DNA of 64,000 nt from Anas platyrhynchos (lineage: Eukaryota > Chordata > Aves > Anseriformes > Anatidae): the NCBI RefSeq assembly GCF_047663525.1, contig NC_092606.1, positions 7,376,501 through 7,440,500 of the forward strand, given 5' to 3'. A model generated the notes under the pieces. It searched no databases, had not been told where the DNA came from, and worked only from the letters and a program-made list of their open reading frames with translations. Shown here one piece after another: positions 12,806 through 24,879 of this stretch (position 1 is its first letter; every line of letters starts with the position of its first letter). Position numbers and translations under genes: made by a program.

Positions 12806-14234
12806 TAAAAGCACCCCCGTCCCTTCCCAGTGCTCCCCAGCCGCTCTTAAATTCTGTCGCAGAACTGGAACGCTGAAGTGGGTCCTGCTAATTCAATTTA
12901 ACCTTTGTTTGTCAAACCGCTTGCCTCCCCAGAGCGGCGTGGCTGCGCTGTGTTGCTGGGAGCTGAGCTGGCTTTGTTTGGTTTCCAGAAAGGAAATGGA
13001 GCACGGCAGAACCGCCCGTGGAGCGGAGCAGAGCTGGGATGCTGCACTGAACCATGGAGATGCCATAGCAGGAACAACTCGTGGTTGCAAACCAGGCTAC
13101 CCGGTTTTAAGTCACATCCAACTTTTTTTTTTCTTTTTGAGCCAGGCAACTAAATATTTCTGAAGCTTATTAAATTAACCAGTTAGACCAAGGCAATATA
13201 CAAGGTATAGAGGCCAAAGAAAGCAGCGTGGGTGTAACTTTTTGAAGGAGAATTATAGTTGCTGCTGATCATGCTGTTACAGTAAATGTTGTGTCAGTGT
13301 TTCCATTATTGGTCTTTTTTTTTTTTTTTCCTCCTTCAGTGAGTTGTTCTGGGGCTGCATGAAAAGGTTTCCACGTGCTGCAAAATGTAACGTGAAACCA
13401 GCAAATCTCTTACCCAAGGAATCCCCATGGTTTAGACTAGGAAGAAGCATCTGAAAGCTGGCATCTGAACCCGATGCTGGTCACCCAAAATTCTGGGGGA
13501 GTCCAGTCCGTGCTCAGCTCTCCCTGATGTGAAACGTAGTCACTTTGGTTCTTGCACAGTGTCTAAAGAGGTGACAGATCTTCAAGTTGGGTAAACATCT
13601 CTGGTTCATCTCTGATACAAACAGAGCTTGGCTGTGTTTGTGATTTGGCTTGCGCTCTTTGCATCACATCGCTGCGTGGGGACTCTGCGGCTGACAGTAA
13701 GATGCTACACAAGATGCTGGTCGTACTGCAAAGACCTTCTGTTACTGAGTAAGCTTTGTGTGTCAGCCCACGCAAACGTGCTGTACTTGATTAATCGTGT
13801 TCATTAGGGTTGTATTTTCAGGCAGCCGAGAACAGGGCTCCCTTATGTTGGGCACTGTGCAGATCTGGAGAACCAGCAGTGCTTTGTTTCCTGTGTGACG
13901 TGCCAACGTCTTTCTCCAGGCCAAGCCTGCTTTCTAATTCAAGTGACAAAATTAGTGAAAAACTGGTTTGCGTCTTGCTCTTCCATCCGCCTGGGCATGT
14001 TTTGGGAATCCCTTAGAATGACTGAATTCAGTGGTTTAAGCTTTTTTTTTTTTTTTTTTATTGCACACCTCCCACAATAACTCTGAAGCAGCTTCATAAT
14101 GGAAATGCTGACACAACACTATCGCCTCAGCCCCAGGAGTGTGTTCCACCTTCTATTGTTTGCCTTGGCCTCTGTATATTGTATACTGCCTCAGTTTAAT
14201 TGGTTAATTTAATAAACTTCTGAAGTGCTGTATC

Positions 14235-14345
14235 AGTTGTCTGGCTTAGCTTTCATCCACTAGCCTGATGAAGAACGTATAAGTTTCAAAAGCTTTCCTG
14301 TATGAAGTTAATCAAATAAAAGGTATCTCCTACTGTACGCTGCAT
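14235..14345 (+). repeat. Retroelement-tail-like sequence ending in AATAAAAGGTATC
   Basis: GCCTGATGAAGAACGTATAAG, then TTCAAAAGCTTTCC, then TCAAATAAAAGGTATCTCC follow the layout of an old, widely dispersed retroelement 3' tail (CTGATGAAG...GAAAGCTT...CAATAAAAGATATTACCTC). A second copy of the layout is at 39.69-39.79 kb on the other strand. Confidence 0.45.
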
Positions 14346-14689
14346 GTATGTCTTGGAAAGACTGCTTGAACCAACACGTTTTTACAATTAAAAAGCATTA
14401 AAAAAAATCCTAAAAAATCTTTGTTTAGCTAATGTTCCAGGTCTGACCCGCTTAACTTCAGTTAAAAAAAAAAAAAAAAAGTTTTTTATTTTTAAGGGTG
14501 TTCAGTACTTCAGTAGCCCCATCTGAATTATTTGCCAGGCCAAACTGTACTTTAGATGGTCTCTTGGGGTTGGAAAGGAGGAAGAGAAGTGGGGAAAAAC
14601 ATAATTAAAATGATTTGAAGGTATTACAGAGGAGAAGTCTGACACAGGGCTTAATTGCAAGACTTGGGTGATCCGCGCTGAGTTTCTGG

Positions 14690-14765
14690 CTCTTGCCAAA
14701 GCCCTGCATAACCATGAGCAGGTCCTTTAACACCTCTGTGCTCCGTTCCTAATTTGGATGTCTTT
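14690..14765 (+). repeat. MIR-like remnant
   Basis: ATGAGCAGGTCCTTTAACACC, then TCTGTGCTCCGTTCC resemble GAGCAAGTCACTTAACCTCTCTGTGCCTCAGTTTCC. Short and diverged. Confidence 0.4.
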
Positions 14766-15059
14766 CTATCTTTTTTCCCCCATTTTGTGCGTCTCATTAA
14801 TTCAGGTTTTGAGATTTGGGGATCATATACTACAACAGGGCTCTCTGTTGCACGAGCTGTGATAACAGCAAGGCAGAAAGCTCGGTAGGTCTCGCAGTGC
14901 GTTTCCACGGCAGGGGCAGTATGGCCTCTTTCGGGCCACGGCAGAGAGCACTTAAGAGAGGCCTCATGTGCCACACGTGAGGGAGAATTTATCTGCCTTC
15001 AGCCAGCCACGGAGTGCAATGCACATGTAACATGAGTCCAGCTTTATCTATTTTAATCC

Positions 15060-15205
15060 CCAGTTTGAGCATCGCAAGATTTAGGGGTATTCATCTATCA
15101 GGAGTGATTTAGATATACTCGATCATGCCTCAGGGCAGGGGAACAGCCTAGGTTACCTCTTGATATCCCTTCCAGCCCTGTTTTTTTATGACTCTATTAG
15201 ATCTG
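15060..15205 (+). mobile_element. CR1 LINE 3' end fragment, older subfamily
   Basis: ATGCCTCAGGGCAGGGGAACAG, CTCTTGATATCCCTTCCAGCC and TTTTTTATGACTCTATT match the 3' end of old CR1 elements: CTCAGGGCAGGGG, CTCTTGAGGTCCCTTCCAGCC, TTTCTATGATTCTATG. It has reached the 3' terminus, with a decayed octamer repeat. Confidence 0.65.
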
Positions 15206-15334
15206 ACAACAACAGAGCCGTATACTTTGTTCCAAAGGATTCTTCCATTAATTAGTACTTTGTGGTGCACAGCTCCTCTTCCCTTGAGGAGCTCTAAGAG
15301 GTTGACAAGTGCTAATTAAGTCCTACAAGAACTG

Positions 15335-15430
15335 GTGTGTTGGGTAATTATTATTTTACAGGTAGAGAAACTGAGGTGCAAATGTAACCCACAGGAAGTT
15401 TTGGGACAGAATCTCGCTCCGATGCTTAGC
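15335..15430 (-). repeat. MIR-like remnant, reverse orientation
   Basis: TAATTATTATTTTACAGGTAG, then AGAAACTGAGGTGCAAATGTAA, match reverse MIR (CATTTTACAGATGAGGAAACTGAGGCACAGAG). Confidence 0.45.
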
Positions 15431-18400
15431 ATTTTAGCTACTTAAAATTCTTGCCGAGCCGTGCCTCTGGGCTGTTTTTGCCAATGGAGAATACTGCTGG
15501 TGCTTCCCTCCTCCTGCCCACATCTGAGCTAGCCAAGGCTCTAACAGGCTCGGCAGCCACATTTGGGCTGCATCAGTGTCAGAGGGGGGCTGCTAGCAAA
15601 ATTAATCTGGCCTGGGTGCCAAAAATAAGTTTATTTTCTCTCTATTTCCAGGCTTTCTGTACTTGTAGAATTATACTGCCTTTAAAGGGGAGCTGCCCCA
15701 GAGTCCCAAATCTGGCCTTCTGTACTGGGAGGGAGGTAACCTCTGGCAGTCTATGTTATTCAAGGGTAATTTTCAGTCAAACATTTACCCGTGTAATTAA
15801 TCTGCTTCAGAGTTCTCCGGTGTGAAGTGGCGTGGCCAAGTGGCATTTGAGAACCCTTTAAGAGGAAATGGGATGACTGGTTTAGTTCTGGGTCAACAGT
15901 ACAGCAGGAGTCATCGAGCCAGGCTGGTACCTGGGTCAGTGGTGTTTAAGCTCTGTTCAGCCCCCAATGCCTGGCTAAAGGGGAGTCTCCAGGTATGGAA
16001 GATGAGGTGTGGCTGGAGTGATTTCCTTTGTCCTGTACTAGGGTTATCATCTGCCTCTGTCTACAGTACTGTACTGGAGCCATAGGAGAGAGATCATGGT
16101 GGTAGAACTAGCATGGAAAAGCTGCCTCTTGTGCCTCAGGACACCTGTTGGCAAGGTCAGATTTTGTGTGGAATTCCAAGAAAACCTGCAACTTCCAGGA
16201 ATAGTAATATTTATTGTCCTCAGTCAAACTGTGTCCTGAATCTCCAGCAATTCCACTGACTTTCTTGGGTCTGTGTAGATTGTGCACAAGGATCTGAATT
16301 TGATCTGTGGATTCTGGTGAAGCAAATTTAATTCCACTAGTCCAGTCCTCAAGCCTGCCATCTGCAAATTATCCCCGTGAATTGACCCCTTAGGTCTGTG
16401 CTCACAGAGCAAGAGCAAGTTCACCAGGGCTTTGCCTGGCTCCATCCAAGACACACAATGCATGCTGGCAACCCAGGAAGCACCAGGATTTGTGTGCTCC
16501 ATGTGATGTAGGGGAGCTGGTTAGGCAAGTTAAACTCTGATTTGTAGCTTTCATGTGATAGAAATACTTGTCCTGTTTTCACTGTCCGGCTCTGTCACGC
16601 TGCTGCACATCAATTCCCTTCGCTCTTTCAGGGTGTGGTCTCGATTAATGTTTGCACACTGTAATTTGTGATGTTGCTCAGTTTAACAGGACAAAATTTG
16701 CCAGTCCAAACCCTGTCTTGGTGCGAGGGTGAGGTGCTTATTAAGATCAGGTTTCTTTCGTGATCAGACATCTGTCTCTTGTAATCCCACAAGCCAAATT
16801 TGTAGCGCAGCTTCGCACGGCAGCAGTGGCTGGGAGATAATGGGCTGGTTACGAGGAGGCCGGGGGGAAGTGGTAAGAACGAGCCCCACAGATATTTCTT
16901 GTATGAGCATTGTTTTTCTCCCTTACGAAGAAGCTTTGTTGGGACGCAATGAGTGGGGCCACACAGGTCAGATTTGCAAGAAGTCTTGTTGCAAACCATG
17001 CTGGATGTGCAGATGTTCCTGTCTCCTGTCCGGGTGATTGCACCATGGCTGCTCCAATCACATCTGCTGTGCTGCAGTCTCTGTAGCAGCCCCTGTTTAT
17101 GGGGAAGGCTACCATAGGGTCACAAGCCTTAAAGGAGCTATTTGGGCAGTTCTGGGTGTTTTTAGCAGTCCCTGTATTTTCAGAGATGGGGCTGGTTTCG
17201 TTTCAGAGGCAGCTGCTACATGATGTAGAAGGAGGACGTGCATCTCCCAGCTCTTCCCAAGCAGGCAATCCCGACCCATTCGGCTGGAGCAGCAGCCAGG
17301 TGGGGAGGGAGGTACGGAGTGCTGGGACAGCACCCCGCGTGTTTTCTCATGGTTGAAGAGATGAAAAGGCTTGTGAATGGACATCAGCAGCCTGGCCTCC
17401 CCCTCCTTGACTCATTGTGGGCCAAACCTCCTCAAACGCGTGTCCTGCTCTGTTGTGTATCCAAGTCTGGAGTCTGTGCCAGAAGGAGAGGCTGAGTTTA
17501 TGGTTGTGCAGAGGAATGGGGCTGCTATGGGAAGGGCTGCAGTCGGGAGGGAGGCCTGGTTAAGCCGGAGAGCCCAGCTGGGTGGACTGGCCAGTTGCTC
17601 ACGGCTAAGAGCTAAAACCGCAGAGCAGAAATGTTCCAGAGCGTTGCTGAGGTGGCCAATGAGTCTGTGTGACAGCCTGGCTGAGAGCTGGGCATCTTCA
17701 GCCTGAGCACTCGTGTGAAACCAAACACGAAGCACAGAAGGGGACGGCATCTAACCGGTGTCTGGGGAGGGTGTGCTGAACACCCCCTTCCAGTGCAGCA
17801 AGCCCCTCTGAGCGCGTTAGCATCCATCTGGTGGGTAATTAGCTGGCTCTCTAGCAGAAGAATCAGCGAAGGGATCTCTCTTCCCACATCTTGTAAAGTG
17901 CTTACTCTAATTTTTGTGACGTCCAGCTGCAGGGTCTCTGTGTCTGTCATTACAGACCATTAAACTGCTTCAGACCCGTCTATGTGTTTAAGTAGTTCCT
18001 GACCCTTGGGTGACAGTGGCCGAGAGGGATCTGACCTTTTTCCAGTTAAGGAACATTAGCTTGGGTGTAATGAGTCAAAACCTTCCTGGCTAAGGAGGGT
18101 GAGCGCTCACAGGCTCCTGTCCTGGTAGGCTGGGCATGGGCAAAAACCACCTTGCACTGCCTTTACAACCTGTTGGGTTGCTCCTGCTCTTACTGGTGAA
18201 GGGGAGAGTCTTCTCTCCAGTGAGAATCCCAGTCTCACTTGGGTTTGTGCTTCACTCTTAGTGCTGGTCGGCACAGATCCGCCTGGGAGAGGCAGGAGGC
18301 AGCTGACGTGCTGCAGGGAACAAAGCACGCTGCCCTGTCGGCTCCCGAGAGCTGCGAGGGAAAGGTTTCTTAAAAACAAATAAACAAAAAGCGGATTGAG

Positions 18401-18479
18401 GAGAGGATGATGACACAAGCGGAAGGACCAAAGAAGGGAATAGGCCGGATAAAATATTGTTTGACTCAATGCATAATGC

Positions 18480-18900
18480 TTCCTTTCATTAAAGGGCCTG
18501 TAATCTTTTCTTCTTAATTGAAATTAATTTATTATTTTCAGTTCGAAACTATGTAAGCACTTTCAGGCTGATGACTCTTATTTTTTCAGCTGAAGTGACA
18601 AATCCAACATAAATTTGCAATGTTTTTGTTGACCCAAATATGCCTGTTTTCTTTGGGCAGGGATAAAAGTTCCAGCTGAGAAACTCAGCCTGCTTCTAAT
18701 CTGGACAACACCTTCTGCCTAAGGATACTTTCATTCATAAATAAAAAGACAAATATCTGGATGGAAACGAAACCCAGGAAGTCAGTACGTGTGCTGTCAG
18801 AGTTGAGAATTTCATACAAACTGACAAAAAGTGAAATTGAAAGAAACTGGACAGCATGGTGTTAATTAAAACCCTTCGGCGAGCCAAACTTACAGGTTTA
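18480..18900. other. Candidate conserved non-coding element
   Basis: AT-rich sequence without repeat similarity. It has homeodomain-like TTAATTGAAATTAATTTATT and several ATTAA cores, as often seen in developmental enhancers. Nothing here proves conservation; a cross-species alignment decides. Confidence 0.2.
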
Positions 18901-20399
18901 TTTTCTCAGAGAGAATTAATGATAGCGTGTGTGAAAGAAGCTAGTTGTTCTGATTAGCCTGTCACTGCGTAAGGTGGTGTCGTGACTTCTGTGATGTTAT
19001 CCCATCTCTGAGGTATCCTTAAGAGCAGTGAACTTCTATAAATCCCCTGAGCTAGAGGTTTGCATAAATCAATTAGTGTGTCTGTAGGAATGCGTGGGGC
19101 AGCAGGGCAGGTAGGAGACCTGCCACCTCGGCCACTGGTCCCACGTCATCTCTCAGCAATGGTGAGACTGGTGTCTCTGTTGCCTGGTCAAAATGGAAGA
19201 GTTTTGACCCTATTTTGTGCTAAAACAGAATCCTCTGGATACTGCACATGTACAGGGATGAAGATACAAGGCTTTCTTTAGTTGTCAACGAGTACTTTCT
19301 CCTCACAAAAGGATGACAGGAAAGCATTACAACATTAATTGCTGGCAGAAGCAATTCTCCGAAAGGTGGATCTGGTCTCAGCTGTTTAAATGTTTACTTG
19401 CTGGTGCTTGATTAATAGCTAATTAGAGAGATATGATTTTATGTAGTTTTTAAATCTGTGAAATCTTGTGTCATTCAAGGCTGTAATTATTTACCATGCT
19501 GGGCTGGACCTGCTGATGGTCTTCACTGATGTCCAAAGAAAGAGCTGGCATGAATATAAGCGTGAGACTCCTTGGAAGGGATAACTTACTGGAGGACTAT
19601 ACAGGCCCATGTGTGCGTATGAAATTAATGAACTGGAACTGGTGTTTTTGGTTCCTGTACTTTTTTTCCTTTAATGGAAAGTTAGGGGGTTGGTGTCTCT
19701 TCTAAGAAAGGTGGAAGGCACGCTTTTGGTTCTTTGTTTTTGTTTTGAAGGAGTTCAGAGCTGAATTTAGGTAGCTAAATAACAGTCAGGCTATTAAAGT
19801 GTGTCATGTTAGGTGGCGTTTAGTAATGTTGGGACTTCTCCGAAAACTGCAGTTGTGAGGTATCTGACTGCAGGCCAAACTCCTGAGCCATCAGCTCTGG
19901 TGCCACCGCGAGCATGCGAAGGGAAGTGCCTTTCCCAGGGGTGCTCACTGGAAGCCACGTCTTTGGGTGTCTGCTGAAACAAATTGTGCTGTAAAGATTC
20001 AGTAACGAGTAAACGTGCATTTCTGTTACCCTTTAAGACACTTCCTTGTGTTTGGAAATCTTCCATGAAGTCCTTAAAGGCACAGAAGAAAACATAAGTA
20101 AATTTAACAACGCACATCAGTTCATGCAGAAGGGAAAGGTAAGGGCAGAGGAGTATAATTCTGAAGGAAATCAAAATACACTGGCCTTCTACAAATTCAG
20201 AGTAGATAAACTGTTTACCAGTGACTACCTAGTTTGGGAGAGTGATGTATTTTGAAATCCATCTCTAAATAAAAAAGCATTTTGTGCAGTTGCAGTAATT
20301 AATGGTTGCTTTCTTGCAATAGCCTCCAGAAAACTAACTCATGCGTTTGACAGCAAACATGAATATGCTTGTAAAACTGAAGGGAATCGTTAGGCTTGT

Positions 20400-20760
20400 G
20401 TGAGCTTGATCACTTAAAAACAAACCAAGAAGCTGAACATGGAAGCATGTTACGACTTAGGGGCTTGATTGAAGTCGATGGGAGTATGTCAGCAGTAAGC
20501 CCTATGGAAGGGGTGAGGGCCCAGCTCATTTGCAGCCTCGCCAGCTGGGGCACACGGGTTACACGAACGAGCACAATGTACGTGTTAAAGCAGCACACTT
20601 GAGGTGCCGAACTGACCAAGCGACAGGGGGATTTTAAAAGAGAAAGGAAATTGTAACACCTTTATAGGAGATTGCTTTGGAAAATTGGACCTCAGTGTAA
20701 GCCGGTGTGACACGACGGTGATGTGCTGAGATCAACGGGAGCTCTTCTAATGTCACTTCC
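20400..20760. repeat. Two diverged remnants of the ancient palindromic repeat
   Basis: TTGATTGAAGTCGATGGGAGT (about 20465-20485) and GTGTAAGCCGGTGTGACACG followed by GAGATCAACGGGAGCTC (about 20694-20743) resemble the 'TTGAAGTCAATGGGAGT' and 'GTAAACTGGTGTAACTC' cores of old palindromic vertebrate repeats. Confidence 0.4.
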
Positions 20761-20999
20761 TTCTTCCTCTGACTTCATGGAATTCCTGTAGGACAAAATC
20801 TGATTTATTTATGAGGGTAGAGAAGGGGAGGATTATGACAAACTATGTAAATACTAAAAATTTCAAAAAAGTAAGCAAAAAGGTGATGCAGATTACGTCT
20901 CTCTTTGCATTTGCTTACTACGGTTATCCCATCCAGTAAATTTGCAGGCATGAGTTTTCAGAAGTGTTCATTAGAAAAGCTTACGAGGAAAAATAGCCA

Positions 21000-21020
21000 A
21001 AATAAAATAAAATAAAATAA
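21000..21020. repeat. (AAAAT)n simple repeat
   Basis: Four copies of an AAAAT/ATAAA pentamer. Confidence 0.85.
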
Positions 21021-21617
21021 TGCTGTGGTGCTGCAGATGTTTTTCTTCTATATATCTGGCCATGTATCTCAGGGCTTCTCAAAATTTCTTCTCAGGCAAC
21101 CTGAATGTTTAAGGTTTGGTCTGTATGTTAGGAAGTTACCAAGGCATCAGTTTTCAAAATATTCTGAACTATAGAAAATTCATACACTGAAGAAAATGCT
21201 ATTTATTTGCTTTAAGTCTGCTCATCGAAGTGTAAGATAGCATAGCAACTTGTTGAAGATGAGGTGCATAAAGTATACTGAGAATAATTCATATCATAGA
21301 AATTAAATATCTGTTGTCTATCTGCTCCTAATCTGCATCATGGAGTGTAGAACATAGGGTTCTTACAGCCCATATGCATCCAAGTACACCAAACATACTA
21401 GTTACTGGGCAATTTTAAATTTTCTACTTAAAGGGATGAAATCTGCATTTGGTTCTGGGGGTTTTTGCTCTTGCTTATGGAGAGGTGAATCAGGAATAAC
21501 TCCACTCTGATCTACCCGTTTGGATAGAGGACAGATCACATGAGCTGTAAATCAACACTTCTCTCCATAGCAGGGGCTTCACATAAGCTGTTCAGAACAT
21601 CTTTATCATGTTTATCG

Positions 21618-21690
21618 TGTAATGGTTTGGGTTGGAAGGGACCTTAAAGATCATCTAATTCACCCTCCCCCCCCCCCAACCCCCATGCTC
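21618..21690 (+). mobile_element. CR1 LINE 3' UTR fragment, avian type
   Basis: TGGTTTGGGTTGGAAGGGAC, then CTTAAAGATCATCTAATTCA and a C-rich run, match the avian CR1 3' end (GGGTTGGAAGGGACCTTAAAGATCATCTAGTTCCAACCCCC). The C run at 21667-21679 is part of the element. Strongest single indicator that the genome is avian. Confidence 0.8.
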
Positions 21691-23612
21691 TCTAATGTTG
21701 TTTCGAGTTGCCTCTTGGACCACGTAAGAATGCTTAGTCCCTGGCATTACCTCAATTATGAGTTTGACAATTTCCTGATAGATTGTTTATCAAAGAAAAT
21801 ATTATGTCAATAATGTCTAAAAGCTGTAGCAATATTGCTCCCACCCCAGAGATGTAAATACTGTGTTATCTCATGGCACAGCCTTAAATGACGCCACACA
21901 TCTTGAAATAACATGTCCAAATGTGTCAGAGGAAGAGATTGTTAAAGCGTTTGCCTTATATTACCTGCCTGCCAGCAAATGGGTGGTGAGAGACCTAGAG
22001 TTTAATTTTTTTCTCCCTCCCCCCCGCCCCCCCCCATTAGGCAGATCATGCAACTATCTAAACACAGTTCTGGAAAACCTGTTTGCTAGCTTACTCACAG
22101 CCCCAAATGGCTTTGGGTTGCAATAGTGCAATGCCTAATGCTTCGGGGGGGGTGAAGGGAGAGGGAAAAAAACACGGCAAACCCAACCCAGTGCACCTTC
22201 TAGAACAACATCTTCCAAATCTGTGAATATTTTGGGGGAGGGATGAAGGTGAGGGGGGGAGGGGGAATGGCCTGTGTGTGAAACCACGAATTATATTATG
22301 TCTGCCAAACCCCTTTGAGAATTGGACCAACTGTCGGTTCAAATGATTTGTGATTATCCAAACTTTACTCATCAAAGGTTTTTATGAGTTCACTTTGGCA
22401 AAGGCTGTGTTTTTCCATGTGGTGAAATCATACACCTGGAAAACATGCAGCCAAAATGGTGTGGAGGTTGAATAACCCTCCTTGTTCTCCAAATGCTCTC
22501 GAGTTTTAAGCATCATGGTAGTTGAAGTGTTTGTGGTGCTATAAAATTTGTACAACTTTACTGTAAACCTGACTCTTGCATAACCCTCTTGGCCAGATGA
22601 TTGGCAGCTTGGTTGTGATCTTGTAACACAAAAAGGAACAAATATTGGCCTGAAGTTTTTACTGTACAGAAGGAAGAAAGCTGAAAATCTTTACCTTTGT
22701 ACAAGCTGTATGTGCATGGTGGCATGGAAAACATCCTGCAAAGCAGCAGCCTATGAATAATGCTATTTTATGGTTTGCTTCACAAACAGCGTACAGAGCC
22801 CAATCCAAAATCAGGCAGCTCTGGGATGGAGGGCAAGCAAGCAAGGTGGTGGTTGTGCTTCACAGAAGTGATGGTGGGAAGCTGACAGAAGATACTGGCA
22901 GGAAATTCAGGAGAAAGGGTATGTCTCCAGCAGTACTTGATGTTGACCTTGAAGTTACCTTACCCAGTCTGTCTGTGTTGCTTCTGGCAGCCTGTACCAA
23001 GCCACTTTATATCGCCCTCCTAATTTACAAGTTGGGCCCTCCTAAGACTTGTTTCGAGGCCAGCTTGCCTCTCCCTGTGGGCAGCAGGGAGAAGCAGAGC
23101 TGGGGAGAAGTGGGAGTGATAGCACTGCTGTGGGTTGGCTTCTTTGCCATGAGCCTGTGCTGGCTCCAGACAAGGTTCAGGGCAGCACAAGGTTGGAGGA
23201 CTGGCAGTGGTGGGAATGATCGCTGGTGTGTAACTGAGCAAAGGTCTCAGGATTGAGGTGGGACCAGTAGTAAATCGTGGCTTCGCAACCTTGAGGTTAA
23301 CCTAAGGGCTTCCTGGGTATTGGGTGGGTCATTGAGCGTGGCTGAAAAGGCGTAACTTGTTAATTGAAGAGTCCTTCCCCTACATGGTGTATAATTTTAT
23401 TTTCCATTTGCAATTAAGCTGGAGTTGTCTAGGAAAAATGGTACAGCAAAATTCTCAAAATGGTGCCATGAAGTAAAAGAGGCATAAAACTGGTATAACA
23501 GAACTTGTGAAGCTGTAAAGAAGTTGGGCATGGCAAACATCAGTTTCTAGAATGCAATGCCCAGTCACTTGCCTTTCTGTTTACACAACAAAATAGCCTG
23601 AAGAGAGTTAAT

Positions 23613-23798
23613 ATGTTTAGAAGACGGCACTTGCATGTCTTTCTAATGGGAGAGGAAGCTCAACAAATTGATGTGACTCAACAAATTGAGTATACAGAAC
23701 AGATCATAGCCCTGATTAGGCCATTTGCAGAATGGTTTGAAGAGCGCTGGCCTCTGGCCAGTGAGCTACTTCTTACTTACAAGGAACATAGCTCATGA
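23613..23798 (+). other. Unassigned open frame with protein-like composition
   Basis: Sixty-one codons to TGA, open for about 35 further codons upstream without Met. The peptide is balanced in composition and includes EEAQQIDVTQQIEYTEQ and FAEWFEERWPLASELLL. It could be an exon fragment or a decayed transposon piece; I do not recognise the family. Two near-repeats of CAACAAATTGA lie inside it. Confidence 0.15.
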
Positions 23799-24850
23799 TC
23801 CTCGTTGTTTGCCTAATGCTGTTCTCGGCTTTGTCTGAAGCAATGATGATCTCGTACTCAGTGCATGCGCTCACTGCTGCCTGCTTAGCATAATGCAGGT
23901 CTGCACCACGCGTGGCTATGGCCACGCTACGGAGGCTTCACCGCAGCATAACTGCAGACCTCTTCCTCTAAGACTATATAAATGGCACAGATTAAATATA
24001 CTATGGGTAACATAAAATGGAATTTAAAAGAATATGGATGGCTTAATGTGAAAGTCATGAATAATGCTGCATAAAATGCCTGAGCTATTAGTTCACTTAT
24101 AACCAGTGTACCTGTGCACAAATCTGTGTGCTGGTTTTGCGAACTGTAATATAAATGGTCTTTGTTCTTGTCTTTATGTAATAACACCCCTCCTAATATC
24201 TAGACACCCTTGTGTATATTTTATGCATACATCTAATTTAGTTGTTAAATATTGCTCCAAAACCCACACGTACACCAGAAGGACCATATATTGTCAAACT
24301 GGTTTGAAATCTATAAAGAAGCAGTGCTTGGGAAGGGAAGGGTTGAAAGCTCAAGAATTAATCAACATTCCTTTCAATTTAGTGGCCTTGTAATATGCTA
24401 CTGAGTAGGAGGAGAAAAGAATGAGTCTGGTTGCTAGATTGGGTCCTCGTTTCCTGTGTTGACATGGGATGGGTGGAGCAGGATGGTAATGGTGTCCCCA
24501 GCCCTGGAAGGAAGAAACTGCCACTTGCTCTTGATGGGACTTTCAGGCTTTAACTCTGAGTGAAGGATGTTAGATTCTCTGCTCAGGCTGGTTTCCTCCC
24601 TTTCAAGTTAATGTTAATGCTCCTTCACTTAAATTTTAATCTCTTGCCTTTGAGGAAACCACTTCTTGTCCTGGAATACATCACTGTGGTCTTGACTTGG
24701 AGGGTCTCGCGGCTGCCAGGCACGGGACTGGGACCTCCCGGCTCTGTCCCGTGCTGGAGCTGTGGCGAGAGGCTGTGAGTGCCTGGAACCCCAGGGGCAA
24801 GCCAGGGAGAGGGAAGAGGCTTTGAATTACCCAGCAATCTCAGCAAAGCC

Positions 24851-24879
24851 AAAAAAATATATATATATATATAAAAAAA
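24851..24879. repeat. (TA)n flanked by A runs
   Basis: A7, then about nine TA units, then A7. Confidence 0.9.

Larger units (their letters stand above)
12830..15030. other. Gene-free stretch with simple repeats
   Basis: Contains T runs at about 13120-13133, 13315-13330 and 14041-14059 and an A run at 14464-14480. The 148-codon frame at 12717-13163 overlaps the reverse SINE remnant and is not supported as a gene. Confidence 0.5.
15206..20450. other. Gene-free stretch, partly GC-richer (16.7-18.4 kb), partly AT-rich
   Basis: The 16.7-18.4 kb part has overlapping open frames of 80-123 codons on both strands. That pattern is typical of GC-richer non-coding DNA, and no domains were recognised. 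The AT-rich 18.5-20.3 kb part contains the possible conserved block described separately. The MIR-like remnant near 15.35 kb is also listed separately. Confidence 0.5.

Noticed and set aside
12717..13163. A 148-codon plus-strand frame
   Set aside because: Its first part overlaps the reverse-oriented SINE at 12.55-12.80 kb. No similarity was seen in the rest.
21667..21681. C-rich run considered as a G-quadruplex regulatory element
   Set aside because: It is the C-rich part of the CR1 3' region, with slippage.
22753..23256. A 167-codon plus-strand open frame
   Set aside because: No recognised domain, no splice or promoter context, and frames on the opposite strand overlap it. Chance openness is the simpler explanation.
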